The translations under genes were made by a program, and so were the position numbers. Below, in pieces: positions 38,577-46,250 of a DNA stretch of 64,000 nt (position 1 is its first letter; the number at the start of each line of letters is the position of its first letter). Source of the stretch: Amycolatopsis oliviviridis (GTDB lineage Bacteria > Actinomycetota > Actinomycetes > Mycobacteriales > Pseudonocardiaceae); assembly GCF_014654365.1 (NCBI RefSeq), contig NZ_BNAY01000004.1:124001-188000 (forward strand), read 5' to 3'. A model generated the notes under the pieces. The model saw only the letters and a program-made list of their open reading frames with translations, was not told the origin of the DNA and ran no database searches.

Positions 38577-39358
38577 CAGACGAGAGCAGGGGGATCGGCG
38601 GGACCGTCGGTCCGCCGTGGTCTGTCGATGTGCTCGCCGACCTGCACGCAGGTGTACTGGACGAGCGAGAGGCGGCCGAACTGTGGCCGCTGGTGAACGC
38701 CGACCCCGAAGCACTGGCGATCATCGAAGCACTCGAAGCGACCACGGCCGATCTCGCGGGACTCGCGAACGAGCCGGTCGCACCGATGCCCGCCGAGTAC
38801 GCGGCCCGGATCGACGCGGCGCTGGCCGCCGAGATGCGGTCGTCGCCTGCCTTTCAAGGCGCACCTCAGGGGCAGCAGGCGCAGGTCGCCCCGGTGGTGG
38901 ACCTCGCGGCCGCACGGCGGCGGCGGAACAAGCGGATCGGCTGGGGCGCGGGGATAGCGACCGTGGCCGCGGCGGCGATCGCCGCCGTCGCGATAGTCGT
39001 GCCCACCACCCAGCAGTCGACACCGGGCGGCGTCGCGCAGCCCCCGCCCGCTCCTAACGGCCCTTCGGTCGGCGGAGACGGCGGCGGGGCGGAAGCGCTC
39101 GTCGGCAAGGCGATCGGCGTCCGCGACTTCGGCTCGCTGAAGACCGAGGAGAAGCTGGACGCCTGTGTCGAGGCCGCCGGACTGGACCCCGACGTGCGGC
39201 CGGAGGGCATCCGGCCGGTGAACGTCGCGGGCAAGGACGGCGTGATGGTGATCTACACCACAGGCAAGCTCGCCCAGTTCCGCATCGTCGCCTTCGGGGC
39301 CGACTGCGGCCCGGGCAAGCCGTCCCTCCTCTTCGACAAGATCATCGGCCAGAAGTAA
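38573..39358 (+). CDS. Membrane anti-sigma factor for SigM
   Basis: This encodes 261 residues. The cytoplasmic N-terminal half (WSVDVLADLHAGVLDEREAAELWPLVNADPEALAIIEALE) is a helical anti-sigma domain of the type that binds ECF sigma factors. A single membrane helix lies near 123-143 (WGAGIATVAAAAIAAVAIVVP). The outer part begins with a Pro/Gln/Gly linker and ends in a small domain (FGSLKTEEKLDACVEAAGLDPDVRPEGIRPVNVAGKDGVMVIYTTGKLAQFRIVAFGADCG). It overlaps sigM by 4 bases. It is the positional equivalent of Rv3912 and should hold SigM inactive until a signal at the membrane. A strong hairpin follows. Confidence 0.85.
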   Translation: MTDESRGIGGTVGPPWSVDVLADLHAGVLDEREAAELWPLVNADPEALAIIEALEATTADLAGLANEPVAPMPAEYAARIDAALAAEMRSSPAFQGAPQGQQAQVAPVVDLAAARRRRNKRIGWGAGIATVAAAAIAAVAIVVPTTQQSTPGGVAQPPPAPNGPSVGGDGGGAEALVGKAIGVRDFGSLKTEEKLDACVEAAGLDPDVRPEGIRPVNVAGKDGVMVIYTTGKLAQFRIVAFGADCGPGKPSLLFDKIIGQK

Positions 39359-39376
39359 GCGGTAGCGGCGTTAGCG

Positions 39377-39413
39377 AAGGTCCCTTGCTCCCTTGGCGGG
39401 AGCAGGGGACCTT
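39377..39413 (+). terminator. Rho-independent terminator after the sigM operon
   Basis: Arms 39377-39392 (AAGGTCCCTTGCTCCC) and 39398-39413 (GGGAGCAGGGGACCTT) pair over 16 bases with one G-T pair around a 5-base loop. TTGCTATC follows. Adjacent bases extend the pairing with a mismatch. Confidence 0.8.
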
Positions 39414-39458
39414 TGCTATCACCGCCGCAAGGCAGGAGAGGTAGCACCGGTCACTCCG

Positions 39459-39484
39459 GGAACACCGGCCCTTACGATCGTGTT
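39459..39484 (+). promoter_or_regulatory. SigR/SigH-type promoter of trxBA
   Basis: GGAAC at 39459-39463 and GTT at 39482-39484 are 18 bases apart, which matches the GGAAY-N18-GTT form used by disulfide-stress sigma factors (SigR in Streptomyces, SigH in mycobacteria). It lies about 40 bases before trxB. Confidence 0.65.
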
Positions 39485-39522
39485 GAGCCTGGTGAACAGG
39501 TCACTACGAGCGGAGGTCACGG

Positions 39523-40518
39523 GTGGCTGCCGAGGAGATCAGGAACCTGATCATTGTGGGATCGGGTCCTGCGGGATACACCGCCGCTGTCTACGCAGCA
39601 CGCGCGCAGCTCGAACCGCTGGTGTTCGAGGGCACTCAGTTCGGCGGTGCGCTGATGACGACGACGGAGGTCGAGAACTTCCCCGGCTTCCGCGAAGGCA
39701 TCCAGGGTCCCGACCTCATGGAAGAGATGCGCGAGCAGGCCAAGCGTTTCGGCGCGGACCTGCGCCAGGAGGACGTCGAGTCCGTCGAGCTGACCGGTGA
39801 CGTCAAGTACGTCGTCGCGAACGGCAAGCGCTACGCGGCCCGCGCGGTCGTGCTCTCGATGGGCGCCGCGGCCCGCTACCTGAACGTGCCCGGCGAGCAG
39901 GAACTGCTCGGCCGCGGTGTCTCGGCCTGTGCCACCTGTGACGGTTTCTTCTTCCGCGACCACGACATCGTGGTCGCCGGTGGCGGCGACTCCGCGATGG
40001 AGGAGGCGACCTTCCTGACGAAGTTCGCCAAGTCCGTCACGATCGTCCACCGCCGCGAGGAGTTCCGCGCCTCCAAGATCATGCTGGAGCGCGCCCGCGA
40101 GAACGAGAAGATCAAGTGGGCGCTCAACAAGCAGATCACCGGCGTCGAGGGTGAGGGCAAGGTCGAGGGCCTGAAGCTCAAGGACACGGTGACCGGCGAG
40201 GAGTCCCAGCTGGACGTGACCGGGTTCTTCGTCGCCATCGGTCACGACCCGCGCAGCGAACTGGTGCGGGGTCAGGTGGACCTCGACGAGGACGGCTACG
40301 TGCTCACCAAGGGCCGGACCTCGTACACGAACCTTCCCGGTGTCTTCGCGGCAGGCGACCTGGTCGACCGCACGTACCGGCAGGCGATCACCGCCGCCGG
40401 TTCGGGCTGCGCCGCGGCGATCGACGCGGAACGATGGCTGGCGGAGCACGCCGGCGTCGAGACCGCTCAGGAGACACCCGAGCTGGTCGGCGGCGGCTAC
40501 GGCGCCACCACCAACTGA
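39523..40518 (+). CDS. trxB: Thioredoxin reductase
   Basis: This encodes 331 residues of an FAD/NADPH flavoenzyme that reduces thioredoxin. NLIIVGSGPAGYTAAVYAARA is the FAD Rossmann motif, ACATCDGFFFRDHDIVVAGGGDSAMEEA holds the redox CxxC (CATC) followed by the NADPH-binding GGGDSAxEEA, and GVFAAGDLVDRTYRQAITAAGSGCAAAIDAERWL is the C-terminal FAD block. The GTG at 39523 has GGAGGTCAC upstream. It sits 41 bases ahead of trxA and behind a SigR/SigH-type promoter, so it should be induced by disulfide stress. Equivalent to Rv3913. Confidence 0.97.
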   Translation: MAAEEIRNLIIVGSGPAGYTAAVYAARAQLEPLVFEGTQFGGALMTTTEVENFPGFREGIQGPDLMEEMREQAKRFGADLRQEDVESVELTGDVKYVVANGKRYAARAVVLSMGAAARYLNVPGEQELLGRGVSACATCDGFFFRDHDIVVAGGGDSAMEEATFLTKFAKSVTIVHRREEFRASKIMLERARENEKIKWALNKQITGVEGEGKVEGLKLKDTVTGEESQLDVTGFFVAIGHDPRSELVRGQVDLDEDGYVLTKGRTSYTNLPGVFAAGDLVDRTYRQAITAAGSGCAAAIDAERWLAEHAGVETAQETPELVGGGYGATTN

Positions 40519-40559
40519 CTTTCCCGCACCGGAGTTCACCACCCCCAGGAGGAGACACC

Positions 40560-40886
40560 ATGGCCAACAACACCGTGACGGTGACCGACAAGACGTTCGT
40601 CGACGACGTGCTCACGAGCGAGAAGCCCGTGCTGGTCGACTTCTGGGCCACCTGGTGCGGTCCGTGCAAGATGGTCGCCCCGGTGCTCGAGGAGATCGCG
40701 GCGGAGAACGGCGAGAAGCTGACCATCGCGAAGCTCGACATCGACGCCAACCCGAACACGGCGCGTGACTACCAGGTGATGTCGATCCCGACGCTGATCC
40801 TGTTCCAGGGCGGCAAGCCGGTGAAGCAGATCGTCGGCGCCAAGCCGAAGGCCGCGCTGCTGTCGGACCTCGCCGACGTCCTCTGA
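40560..40886 (+). CDS. trxA: Thioredoxin
   Basis: This encodes 108 residues, the canonical size. The active site WATWCGPCKMVAPVLEEI contains WCGPCK, and the conserved cis-proline is in VMSIPTLILFQGGKPV. The ATG at 40560 has AGGAGGAGACACC upstream and the homology begins exactly there. A codon reading upstream of it belongs to no gene. Together with trxB it forms a cytosolic disulfide-reducing pair under one promoter. A strong terminator follows. Equivalent to Rv3914. Confidence 0.97.
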   Translation: MANNTVTVTDKTFVDDVLTSEKPVLVDFWATWCGPCKMVAPVLEEIAAENGEKLTIAKLDIDANPNTARDYQVMSIPTLILFQGGKPVKQIVGAKPKAALLSDLADVL

Positions 40887-40905
40887 TCTCGCGTTTCACC
40901 TGCCG

Positions 40906-40942
40906 AAACCCGGGGCCTGCCCAGGCTCCGGGTTTTGTCTTT
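40906..40942 (+). terminator. Rho-independent terminator after trxA
   Basis: Arms 40906-40919 and 40922-40935 (AAACCCGGGGCCTG / CAGGCTCCGGGTTT) pair over 14 bases with one G-T pair, followed by TGTCTTT. Confidence 0.85.
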
Positions 40943-41137
40943 GCGCGGAATGGGTACATCGTAGTGTTACGGCGACGCCTGGACGGGTTCCCCGAACGGG
41001 GACTTGACGCACCGACCGGGCCTCCGCGCTCACCGAGAGTTCACAGGGCACAATAGAGCACCGGGGTTCGCCCCGCAGGGTTTTCAAAGTCGTGCATCGA
41101 GCTCGATCGGTGCCCCAAAGGGAAGAGCGAGGAGTGC

Positions 41138-42286
41138 ATGCGGGTACTCCGCCGCGGTGACGCCGGACCGGACGTCGCCGAGATCAGGTCCACGCTGGCG
41201 GCGATGGAGCTGCTCCCGCCGGTGACCGAATCCGGGGAGTACGAGGTCTTCGACACGGCGATGGAACATGCCGTGCGCGCCTTCCAGCAGCGCCGTGGGC
41301 TCATCACCGACGGTCTGGTGGGTCCGGCGACCTACCAGGCGCTTCGCGGCGCGGGCTTCCACCTCGGCAGCCGCCCGCTGACCTACATGTTCTCCGCCCC
41401 CATGCAGGGTGACGACGTCTTCGCGCTCCAGGAGCGGCTGACCGAACTCGGTTTCGACGCCGGCCGCCCGGACGGGCACTTCGGCCCCCAGACCGAACGC
41501 GCGCTCAAGACCTTCCAGCGCGACATGCGCCTGGTCGCCGACGGCATGTGCGGTCCGGCCACCATCCGCGAGCTGCACCGGCTCTCGTCGCCGCGTGCCC
41601 GCGGCGGCCGTCCCGTTTTCCTGCGTGAGCAGGAGCAGGTGCGCCAGGCGGGCCCGCGGCTGCGCGGCAAGCGCATCGTGATCGACCCGGGCCACGGTGG
41701 CGAGGACCTCGGCGTCGTCGCGGGTGGCCTGCGTGAGGCGGACATCGCCTGGGATCTGGCGCGGCGGCTCGAAGGCCGGATGCAGGCCACGGGCATGGAG
41801 GCGCTGATCTCGCGCGGCCCGAACCAGAGCCCGAGCGAGGGCGACCGGGCGAAGTTCGCGAACGAGGCGGGCGCCGACCTGTTCCTTTCGCTGCACAACG
41901 ACAAGAACCCCTCGCCGAAGGCGCAGGGTGTCGCGAGCTTCCACTTCGGCACCGGCAACGGCACCACGTCGACCGTCGGTGAGCTGCTGGCGGGCTTCAT
42001 CCAGCGCGAGCTGGCCGCCCGCACCGGCATGCTCGACTGCCGCACGCACTACAAGACCTGGGAGATCTTCACCCGCACCCGCTGCCCCGCGGTGCGGATC
42101 GAGATCGGCTACCTGACCAACCCGGAGGACAGCCGCAAACTGGCCGACCCGGCTTTCCGCGACGTCGTCGCCGAAGGCATCCTGGTCGCCGTGAAGCGCC
42201 TTTACCTCCTCGGTGAAGGGGACCAGCCGACCGGCACGTTCACCTTCGCGGACGTCCTGGCCCACGAACTCGCCAAAGCGGAGTAG
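41138..42286 (+). CDS. cwlM: CwlM-like N-acetylmuramoyl-L-alanine amidase family protein
   Basis: This encodes 382 residues. It has two peptidoglycan-binding domains (RVLRRGDAGPDVAEIRSTLAAM to VGPATYQALRGAGF, and DDVFALQERLTELGFDAGRPDGHFGPQTERALKTFQR) and an Amidase_3 domain (RIVIDPGHGGEDLGVVAGGLREADIAWDLARRLEGRM, ADLFLSLHND, VRIEIGYLTNPEDSRKL). The Zn ligands His (PGHGG), Glu (GLREAD region) and His (LHND) are in place. There is no signal peptide. CwlM in mycobacteria is cytosolic and stimulates MurA rather than acting as a hydrolase, and the position (after trxA, Rv3915) supports the same role here. GAGCGAGGAG precedes the ATG. Confidence 0.9.
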   Translation: MRVLRRGDAGPDVAEIRSTLAAMELLPPVTESGEYEVFDTAMEHAVRAFQQRRGLITDGLVGPATYQALRGAGFHLGSRPLTYMFSAPMQGDDVFALQERLTELGFDAGRPDGHFGPQTERALKTFQRDMRLVADGMCGPATIRELHRLSSPRARGGRPVFLREQEQVRQAGPRLRGKRIVIDPGHGGEDLGVVAGGLREADIAWDLARRLEGRMQATGMEALISRGPNQSPSEGDRAKFANEAGADLFLSLHNDKNPSPKAQGVASFHFGTGNGTTSTVGELLAGFIQRELAARTGMLDCRTHYKTWEIFTRTRCPAVRIEIGYLTNPEDSRKLADPAFRDVVAEGILVAVKRLYLLGEGDQPTGTFTFADVLAHELAKAE

Positions 42287-42440
42287 CCAGTCCTCCACAC
42301 CCGCACGCGGGCGCACATCCCGCTGCCGAGCCGCTCGGCACAACCGGTTGTGTGCCCCCGCTCCAGACCACGCCACCCGTAGATCCATCCGGCGCGCAGC
42401 CCCCGCCCTTCCCGGGGGGCGTCCCCAGGTCCAGCCTACC

Positions 42441-42502
42441 CATCCACAGATTTTCCACCGCTCCTATCAGCGATCTGTGGATAACTCGGCGGGTTACCCA
42501 CA
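42441..42502. promoter_or_regulatory. DnaA-box cluster
   Basis: CATCCACAG (42441), TGTGGATAA (42476-42484, a perfect TTATCCACA reading on the minus strand) and TTACCCACA (42494-42502, one mismatch) lie close together, with TGTCCCCAG just after. It is 11 kb from oriC. Confidence 0.5.
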
Positions 42503-42570
42503 GCTGTCCCCAGGGCGGGGGGTGGCTGCTGCGCGCACCCGGAAACTCTGCTAGAACGCCTCACACGAAC

Positions 42571-42623
42571 GCTATGAAAGGCCCCTTCCTTGCGAAATTT
42601 GCAAGGAAGGGGCCTTTCATAGC
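42571..42623. repeat. Perfect 23-bp stem hairpin
   Basis: Arms 42571-42593 and 42601-42623 are perfect complements (beginning GCTATGAAAGG and ending CCTTTCATAGC) around a 7-base AT-rich loop. It lies between convergent genes and can serve as a terminator for both; it also looks like a dispersed repeat. Confidence 0.8.
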
Positions 42624-42669
42624 AAGCGGAAGGTGACCGTCCAGAACGGGCGGGAAGGGTGGGACGACG

Positions 42670-43314
42670 TCAGGCGCGGCCCAGGCTCGGTTCGGCGGTC
42701 GTGATGGAGACCTGGCCCAGCAGCCGTTCGAGGGCCGCCTCCACGTCTTCCTTCCACGAGATCGCCGACCGCAGTTCCAGCCGCAGCCGCGGCCACCGCG
42801 GATGCGGCCGCACGGTCTTGAACCCGACGCTCTGCAGGAACGCGGCGGGCAGCACGCAGCTGTGCCCGCCGTCCGGGTCGGTCTCGTCGGGCTTGGCGTC
42901 GCCGAAGGCTTCGATCGCGCGGACCCCGCGTTTGGTCAGGTCCTTCGCGACGGCCTGCACCAGCATCCGGCCGAGCCCGCCACCCTGGAATTCGGGGAGC
43001 ACCTGGAAGGCGGTCAGCAGCACCGCGTCCGGTCCGGGCGGCGAAGTCGGGAAGGCCAGCGAACGCGGCACGGCGTTCGGCGGCGCGTAGAGCACGAAAC
43101 CGACGGGCAAGGTGTCGCTGTAGACGATCCGGCCACAGGAACCCCACTCCAACAGCACGCTGGAGACCCAGGCTTCCTTTTCGACCTCTGTCGCGCCGTA
43201 TTCCTCGGCCTGCGCCTTCATATGCGGCGCCAGCTCCCAGTACACGCAGCGGCGGCAGCTCTTGGGCAGATGCTCGAGGTTGTCCAGGGTTACGCCCACG
43301 ACGCGACGCGACAC
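42670..43314 (-). CDS. GNAT-family acetyltransferase (Rv3916c-like)
   Basis: This encodes 214 residues from the GTG at 43314, where GGAGGTTT gives a good ribosome site; the longer frame upstream has none. The N-terminal part (VTLDNLEHLPKSCRRCVYWELAPHMK) contains two cysteines and precedes the GNAT fold. The acetyl-CoA motif is VLLTAFQVLPEFQGGGLGRMLVQAVAKDLTKRGVRAIEAFG (Q/R-x-x-G-x-G/A). The substrate is unknown. The position, convergent with cwlM and next to parB, matches Rv3916c. Confidence 0.85.
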   Translation of the reverse strand: MSRRVVGVTLDNLEHLPKSCRRCVYWELAPHMKAQAEEYGATEVEKEAWVSSVLLEWGSCGRIVYSDTLPVGFVLYAPPNAVPRSLAFPTSPPGPDAVLLTAFQVLPEFQGGGLGRMLVQAVAKDLTKRGVRAIEAFGDAKPDETDPDGGHSCVLPAAFLQSVGFKTVRPHPRWPRLRLELRSAISWKEDVEAALERLLGQVSITTAEPSLGRA

Positions 43315-43509
43315 AGACAAACCTCCCTGAACGGACGACACCCGACGCAGCCCTGTCCCGAGCAGGGCTCGCTGAAGGGGTCTCGACCGAGGATAGGCCG
43401 ATGTGATGAACACCGGAAGGCCAGGGCCCCTCAAGGGAGGGTGGTTACACTCGATGGAACTACCAGTCGGTAGCGACTATGTCCACTTCGAAGCACGGGT
43501 GAACACCTG

Positions 43510-44829
43510 ATGACCGAGAATCGCCCTGTCCGGCCGGAGCCCGGCCGTCACAACCTCGACCCTCATCTCGACCGCTACGCCGCGCGTACGGCCGGGATGA
43601 CTGCTTCCGAGATCAGGGCGTTGTTCGCGGTGGCCAGTCGCCCCGAGGTGGTCTCGCTCGCCGGCGGGATGCCGAACCTCGCCGCGCTCCCGTTGGACAC
43701 GCTGTCCGCGCAGGTCGGCGAGCTCATCGCCGAAGAAGGCCTGGTCGCGCTGCAGTACGGCTCGGCGCACGGCGTCCCGGCCCTGCGCGAGCAGATCTGC
43801 GAGATCATGGCCCTCGAAGGCATCAAGGCCCACCCGGACGACGTCGTCGTGACGGTCGGCTCGCAGATGGGCCTCGACATGGTCACCCGCCTGTTCTGCG
43901 ACCCGGGCGACGTCATCATCGCCGAGGGGCCGTCGTACGTCGGCGCGCTCGGCTCCTTCGCTGCCTACCAGGCGGACGTCGTCCACGTCGCGATGGACGA
44001 CCACGGCCTGGTCCCCGAAGGGCTGCGGGCCGCGCTCGCGGAGACGCGGAAAGCCGGCCGCCGGGTCAAGTTCCTCTACACGATCCCCAACTTCCACAAC
44101 CCCGGCGGCGTCACGCTGGCCGTCGAGCGGCGCGCGGAGATCGTGGAGATCTGCCGGGAGAACGACATCCTCATCGTCGAGGACAACCCGTACGGCCTGC
44201 TCGGCTTCAGCGGGCAGACGTACCCGGCGCTCCGCTCGATCGACCCCGACAACGTCGTGTACCTGGGCTCATTCTCGAAGACCTTCGCTTCCGGCCTGCG
44301 GGTCGGCTGGGTGCTCGCGCCGCACGCCGTCCGGGAGAAACTCGTGCTCGCGGCCGAGTCCGCGACGCTTTGTCCGCCGACGCTTAACCAGTTGATCGTG
44401 TCGCGATACCTCGCGACTCACGACTGGATGGGGCAGATCAAGACCTTCCGCGAGAACTACCGGGAGCGCCGGGACGCGATCCTGTCCGCGCTCGAACAAC
44501 ATATGCCCACCGGGTGCAGCTGGACCAAACCCGACGGCGGTTTCTACGTCTGGATGACCGTCCCCGAAGGCGTGGACACGAAGGCGATGCTGCCGCGGGC
44601 CGTCACGGCCCGGGTCGCGTATGCCTCCGGAACCGGCTTCTACGCAGATGGTTTCGGCAGCAGACAGTTGCGTCTTTCCTACTGCTACCCGACGCCGGAG
44701 CGGATCCGCGAGGGCGTCCGGCGGCTCGCCGCGGTGCTCGAGTCCGAAATGGACCTCGCGCGTACCTTCGGTAACGTGAGCCCACGCTCGATCTCGGGGC
44801 CGCAGAACCCCTCTCCGGACACGGTCTGA
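43510..44829 (+). CDS. PLP-dependent aminotransferase (class I/II)
   Basis: This encodes 439 residues from ATG. It begins SEIRALFAVASRPEVVSLAGGMPNLAALPLDTL, the motif of 2-aminoadipate/branched-chain type aminotransferases. VGSQMGLDMVTRLFCDPGDVIIAEGPSYVGAL and KFLYTIPNFHNPGGVTLAVERR follow, then YLGSFSKTFASGLRVGW, in which the Lys of SFSKTF binds PLP. The C-terminal block VAYASGTGFYADGFGSRQLRLSYCYPTPERI ends the fold. The amino donor and substrate are not set. It is cotranscribed with a D-Ala-D-Ala ligase-like gene 37 bases downstream. Confidence 0.88.
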   Translation: MTENRPVRPEPGRHNLDPHLDRYAARTAGMTASEIRALFAVASRPEVVSLAGGMPNLAALPLDTLSAQVGELIAEEGLVALQYGSAHGVPALREQICEIMALEGIKAHPDDVVVTVGSQMGLDMVTRLFCDPGDVIIAEGPSYVGALGSFAAYQADVVHVAMDDHGLVPEGLRAALAETRKAGRRVKFLYTIPNFHNPGGVTLAVERRAEIVEICRENDILIVEDNPYGLLGFSGQTYPALRSIDPDNVVYLGSFSKTFASGLRVGWVLAPHAVREKLVLAAESATLCPPTLNQLIVSRYLATHDWMGQIKTFRENYRERRDAILSALEQHMPTGCSWTKPDGGFYVWMTVPEGVDTKAMLPRAVTARVAYASGTGFYADGFGSRQLRLSYCYPTPERIREGVRRLAAVLESEMDLARTFGNVSPRSISGPQNPSPDTV

Positions 44830-44866
44830 TCGGCCGGACGTCCCCCAAGAACAAAAGGAGTCCTCG

Positions 44867-45817
44867 GTGGTCGACCGCACCGTTGCCGTACTCGCAGGCG
44901 GGCTTTCCCACGAACGCGATGTCTCCCTCCGCTCCGGGCGCCGGCTCTCGGTCGCGTTGCGGGCGGAAGGCCTCACCGTCGAGGAATGGGACACCGACGC
45001 GGGTCTGCTCGAACGCCTCCGCACCCAGCGCCCCGACGCGGCCATCGTCGCCCTTCACGGCGGGGAGGGGGAGAACGGCGCTGTGCAGACCGTGCTGGAG
45101 ATGCTGGACGTGCCCTATGTGGGCACCAGCTCGGCGGGCTGCCGCCGCGCGTGGGACAAGCCGACGGCCAAGGCGCTCGTCGCCGACGCGGGTTTCACCA
45201 CGCCGGACTGGGTCGTGCTGCCGCACAGCACCTTCCGCGAACTCGGCGCGCAGGCCGTGCTGGACGCGATGGTCGACACGCTGGGCCTGCCCCTGATCCT
45301 CAAGCCCGACCAGGGCGGTTCGGCGCTGGGCGCCCAGGTCGTCAAGGAAGCCTCGGAGATGCCCGGCGCGATGGTCGGCTGCTTCGCTTACGGCGACACC
45401 GTTCTCGCCGAGAAGTTCGTATCGGGCGTTGAGGTGGCCGTGACGGTCATCGAAGGCGAAGAAGGTCCCGAAGCCTTGCCCGCGGTCGAGATCGTGCCGG
45501 AGAGCGGCGTGTACGACTACAAGGCCCGCTACACCGCCGGGCTGACCGATTTCTTCACACCCGCTCGCATCAGCGACGACGCCGCCAAGGCGGTCGGCGA
45601 ACTGGCCGTCGCCGTGCACCGGCAACTCGGGCTGCGCGACATCTCGCGTACCGACGCCGTGGTCGCCGAGGACGGCACGGTCTACTTCCTCGCGGCGAAC
45701 CTGTCGCCGGGCCTGACCGAGACGTCGATCGTGCCCGTGGCGATCGAGGCCGCCGGCGCCACCCTCGGCTCGGTCTTCGCCGACCTCGTCGGACGGGCGA
45801 TCTCCCGCAAGAGCTGA
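44867..45817 (+). CDS. D-alanine-D-alanine ligase-like ATP-grasp protein
   Basis: This encodes 316 residues from GTG with AAAAGGAGTC upstream. It starts VAVLAGGLSHERDVSLRSGRRL, the N-terminal signature of D-Ala-D-Ala ligases, then AIVALHGGEGENGAVQTVLEMLDVPYVGTSSAGCRRAWDKPTAKALV. The ATP-grasp core is LPLILKPDQGGSALGAQVV, KFVSGVEVAVTVIEGEE and PAVEIVPESGVYDYKARYTAG. The last active-site block is degenerate: ARISDDAAKAVGE, ISRTDAVVAEDGTVYFLAANLSPGLTETS, where true Ddl has N-x-x-P-G-x-T-x-x-S with preceding E; here N-L-S-P-G-L-T-E-T-S is close. It may use a different amino acid. It is adjacent to the aminotransferase; this is not the main ddl context. Confidence 0.8.
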   Translation: MVDRTVAVLAGGLSHERDVSLRSGRRLSVALRAEGLTVEEWDTDAGLLERLRTQRPDAAIVALHGGEGENGAVQTVLEMLDVPYVGTSSAGCRRAWDKPTAKALVADAGFTTPDWVVLPHSTFRELGAQAVLDAMVDTLGLPLILKPDQGGSALGAQVVKEASEMPGAMVGCFAYGDTVLAEKFVSGVEVAVTVIEGEEGPEALPAVEIVPESGVYDYKARYTAGLTDFFTPARISDDAAKAVGELAVAVHRQLGLRDISRTDAVVAEDGTVYFLAANLSPGLTETSIVPVAIEAAGATLGSVFADLVGRAISRKS

Positions 45818-45831
45818 ACCGGGTTCGACGA

Positions 45832-45864
45832 AAGGGGACTTGCCCACCGCGGGCGAGTCCCCTT
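45832..45864. terminator. Bidirectional terminator
   Basis: Arms 45832-45845 (AAGGGGACTTGCCC) and 45851-45864 (GGGCGAGTCCCCTT) pair over 14 bases with one G-T. It lies between the ligase gene and the convergent small gene, with T-rich bases on the plus-strand side. Confidence 0.8.
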
Positions 45865-45866
45865 CT

Positions 45867-46250
45867 TCATTTCCCGGTGACGACGACCTGGTACTCGTCC
45901 TCGTAGATGATCCGGCCCGGATCCGCCGACCGGACGGTCTCGCACGGGATCCCGTGCGTCTCGAGGATCGCCAGATAGCCGTCGACCCGCTCGATGAAGA
46001 CCTGGGCGCTCGCCTTGAACCACGCCGCGGCCCCGGGATTCACCGCGGCGTCGTAGACGCTCGGATCGGTGTGCGCCGGGTTGATGAAGTTCGCGTCGTA
46101 CCAGTCGTTGTTCGCCCGGCGGAAGGCTTCTTGCTCGGCGGTCAGGTGTCCGGCCCGGGCGAGGTTGTTGACGAGACCGAAGACCCCGGTGAAGGTTCCA
46201 CGCTCGTTGCGGGTCGGGCTCTGGAAGCGGACGAAGGGCAGGCCGCTCAT
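45867..46250 (-). CDS. Conserved small protein of unknown function
   Basis: This encodes 127 residues from the ATG at 46250, which overlaps the TGA of the upstream HAD gene (ATGA), so the two are translationally coupled. Blocks such as FRRANNDWYDANFINPAHTDPSVYDAAVNPGAAAWFKASAQVFIERVDGYLAIL I associate with a family found in streptomycetes with no assigned role. It is a soluble alpha/beta protein with no signal peptide or membrane segment. Its coupling to a sugar-phosphatase-like gene suggests a shared small-molecule role. Confidence 0.7.
   Translation of the reverse strand: MSGLPFVRFQSPTRNERGTFTGVFGLVNNLARAGHLTAEQEAFRRANNDWYDANFINPAHTDPSVYDAAVNPGAAAWFKASAQVFIERVDGYLAILETHGIPCETVRSADPGRIIYEDEYQVVVTGK

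Larger units (their letters stand above)
42287..42669. other. 383-base intergenic region with DnaA-like boxes and a long hairpin
   Basis: Between cwlM and the convergent GNAT gene no gene is seen. The region holds four DnaA-box-like 9-mers at 42441-42502 and a 23-bp hairpin at 42571-42623, reported separately. Confidence 0.6.
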
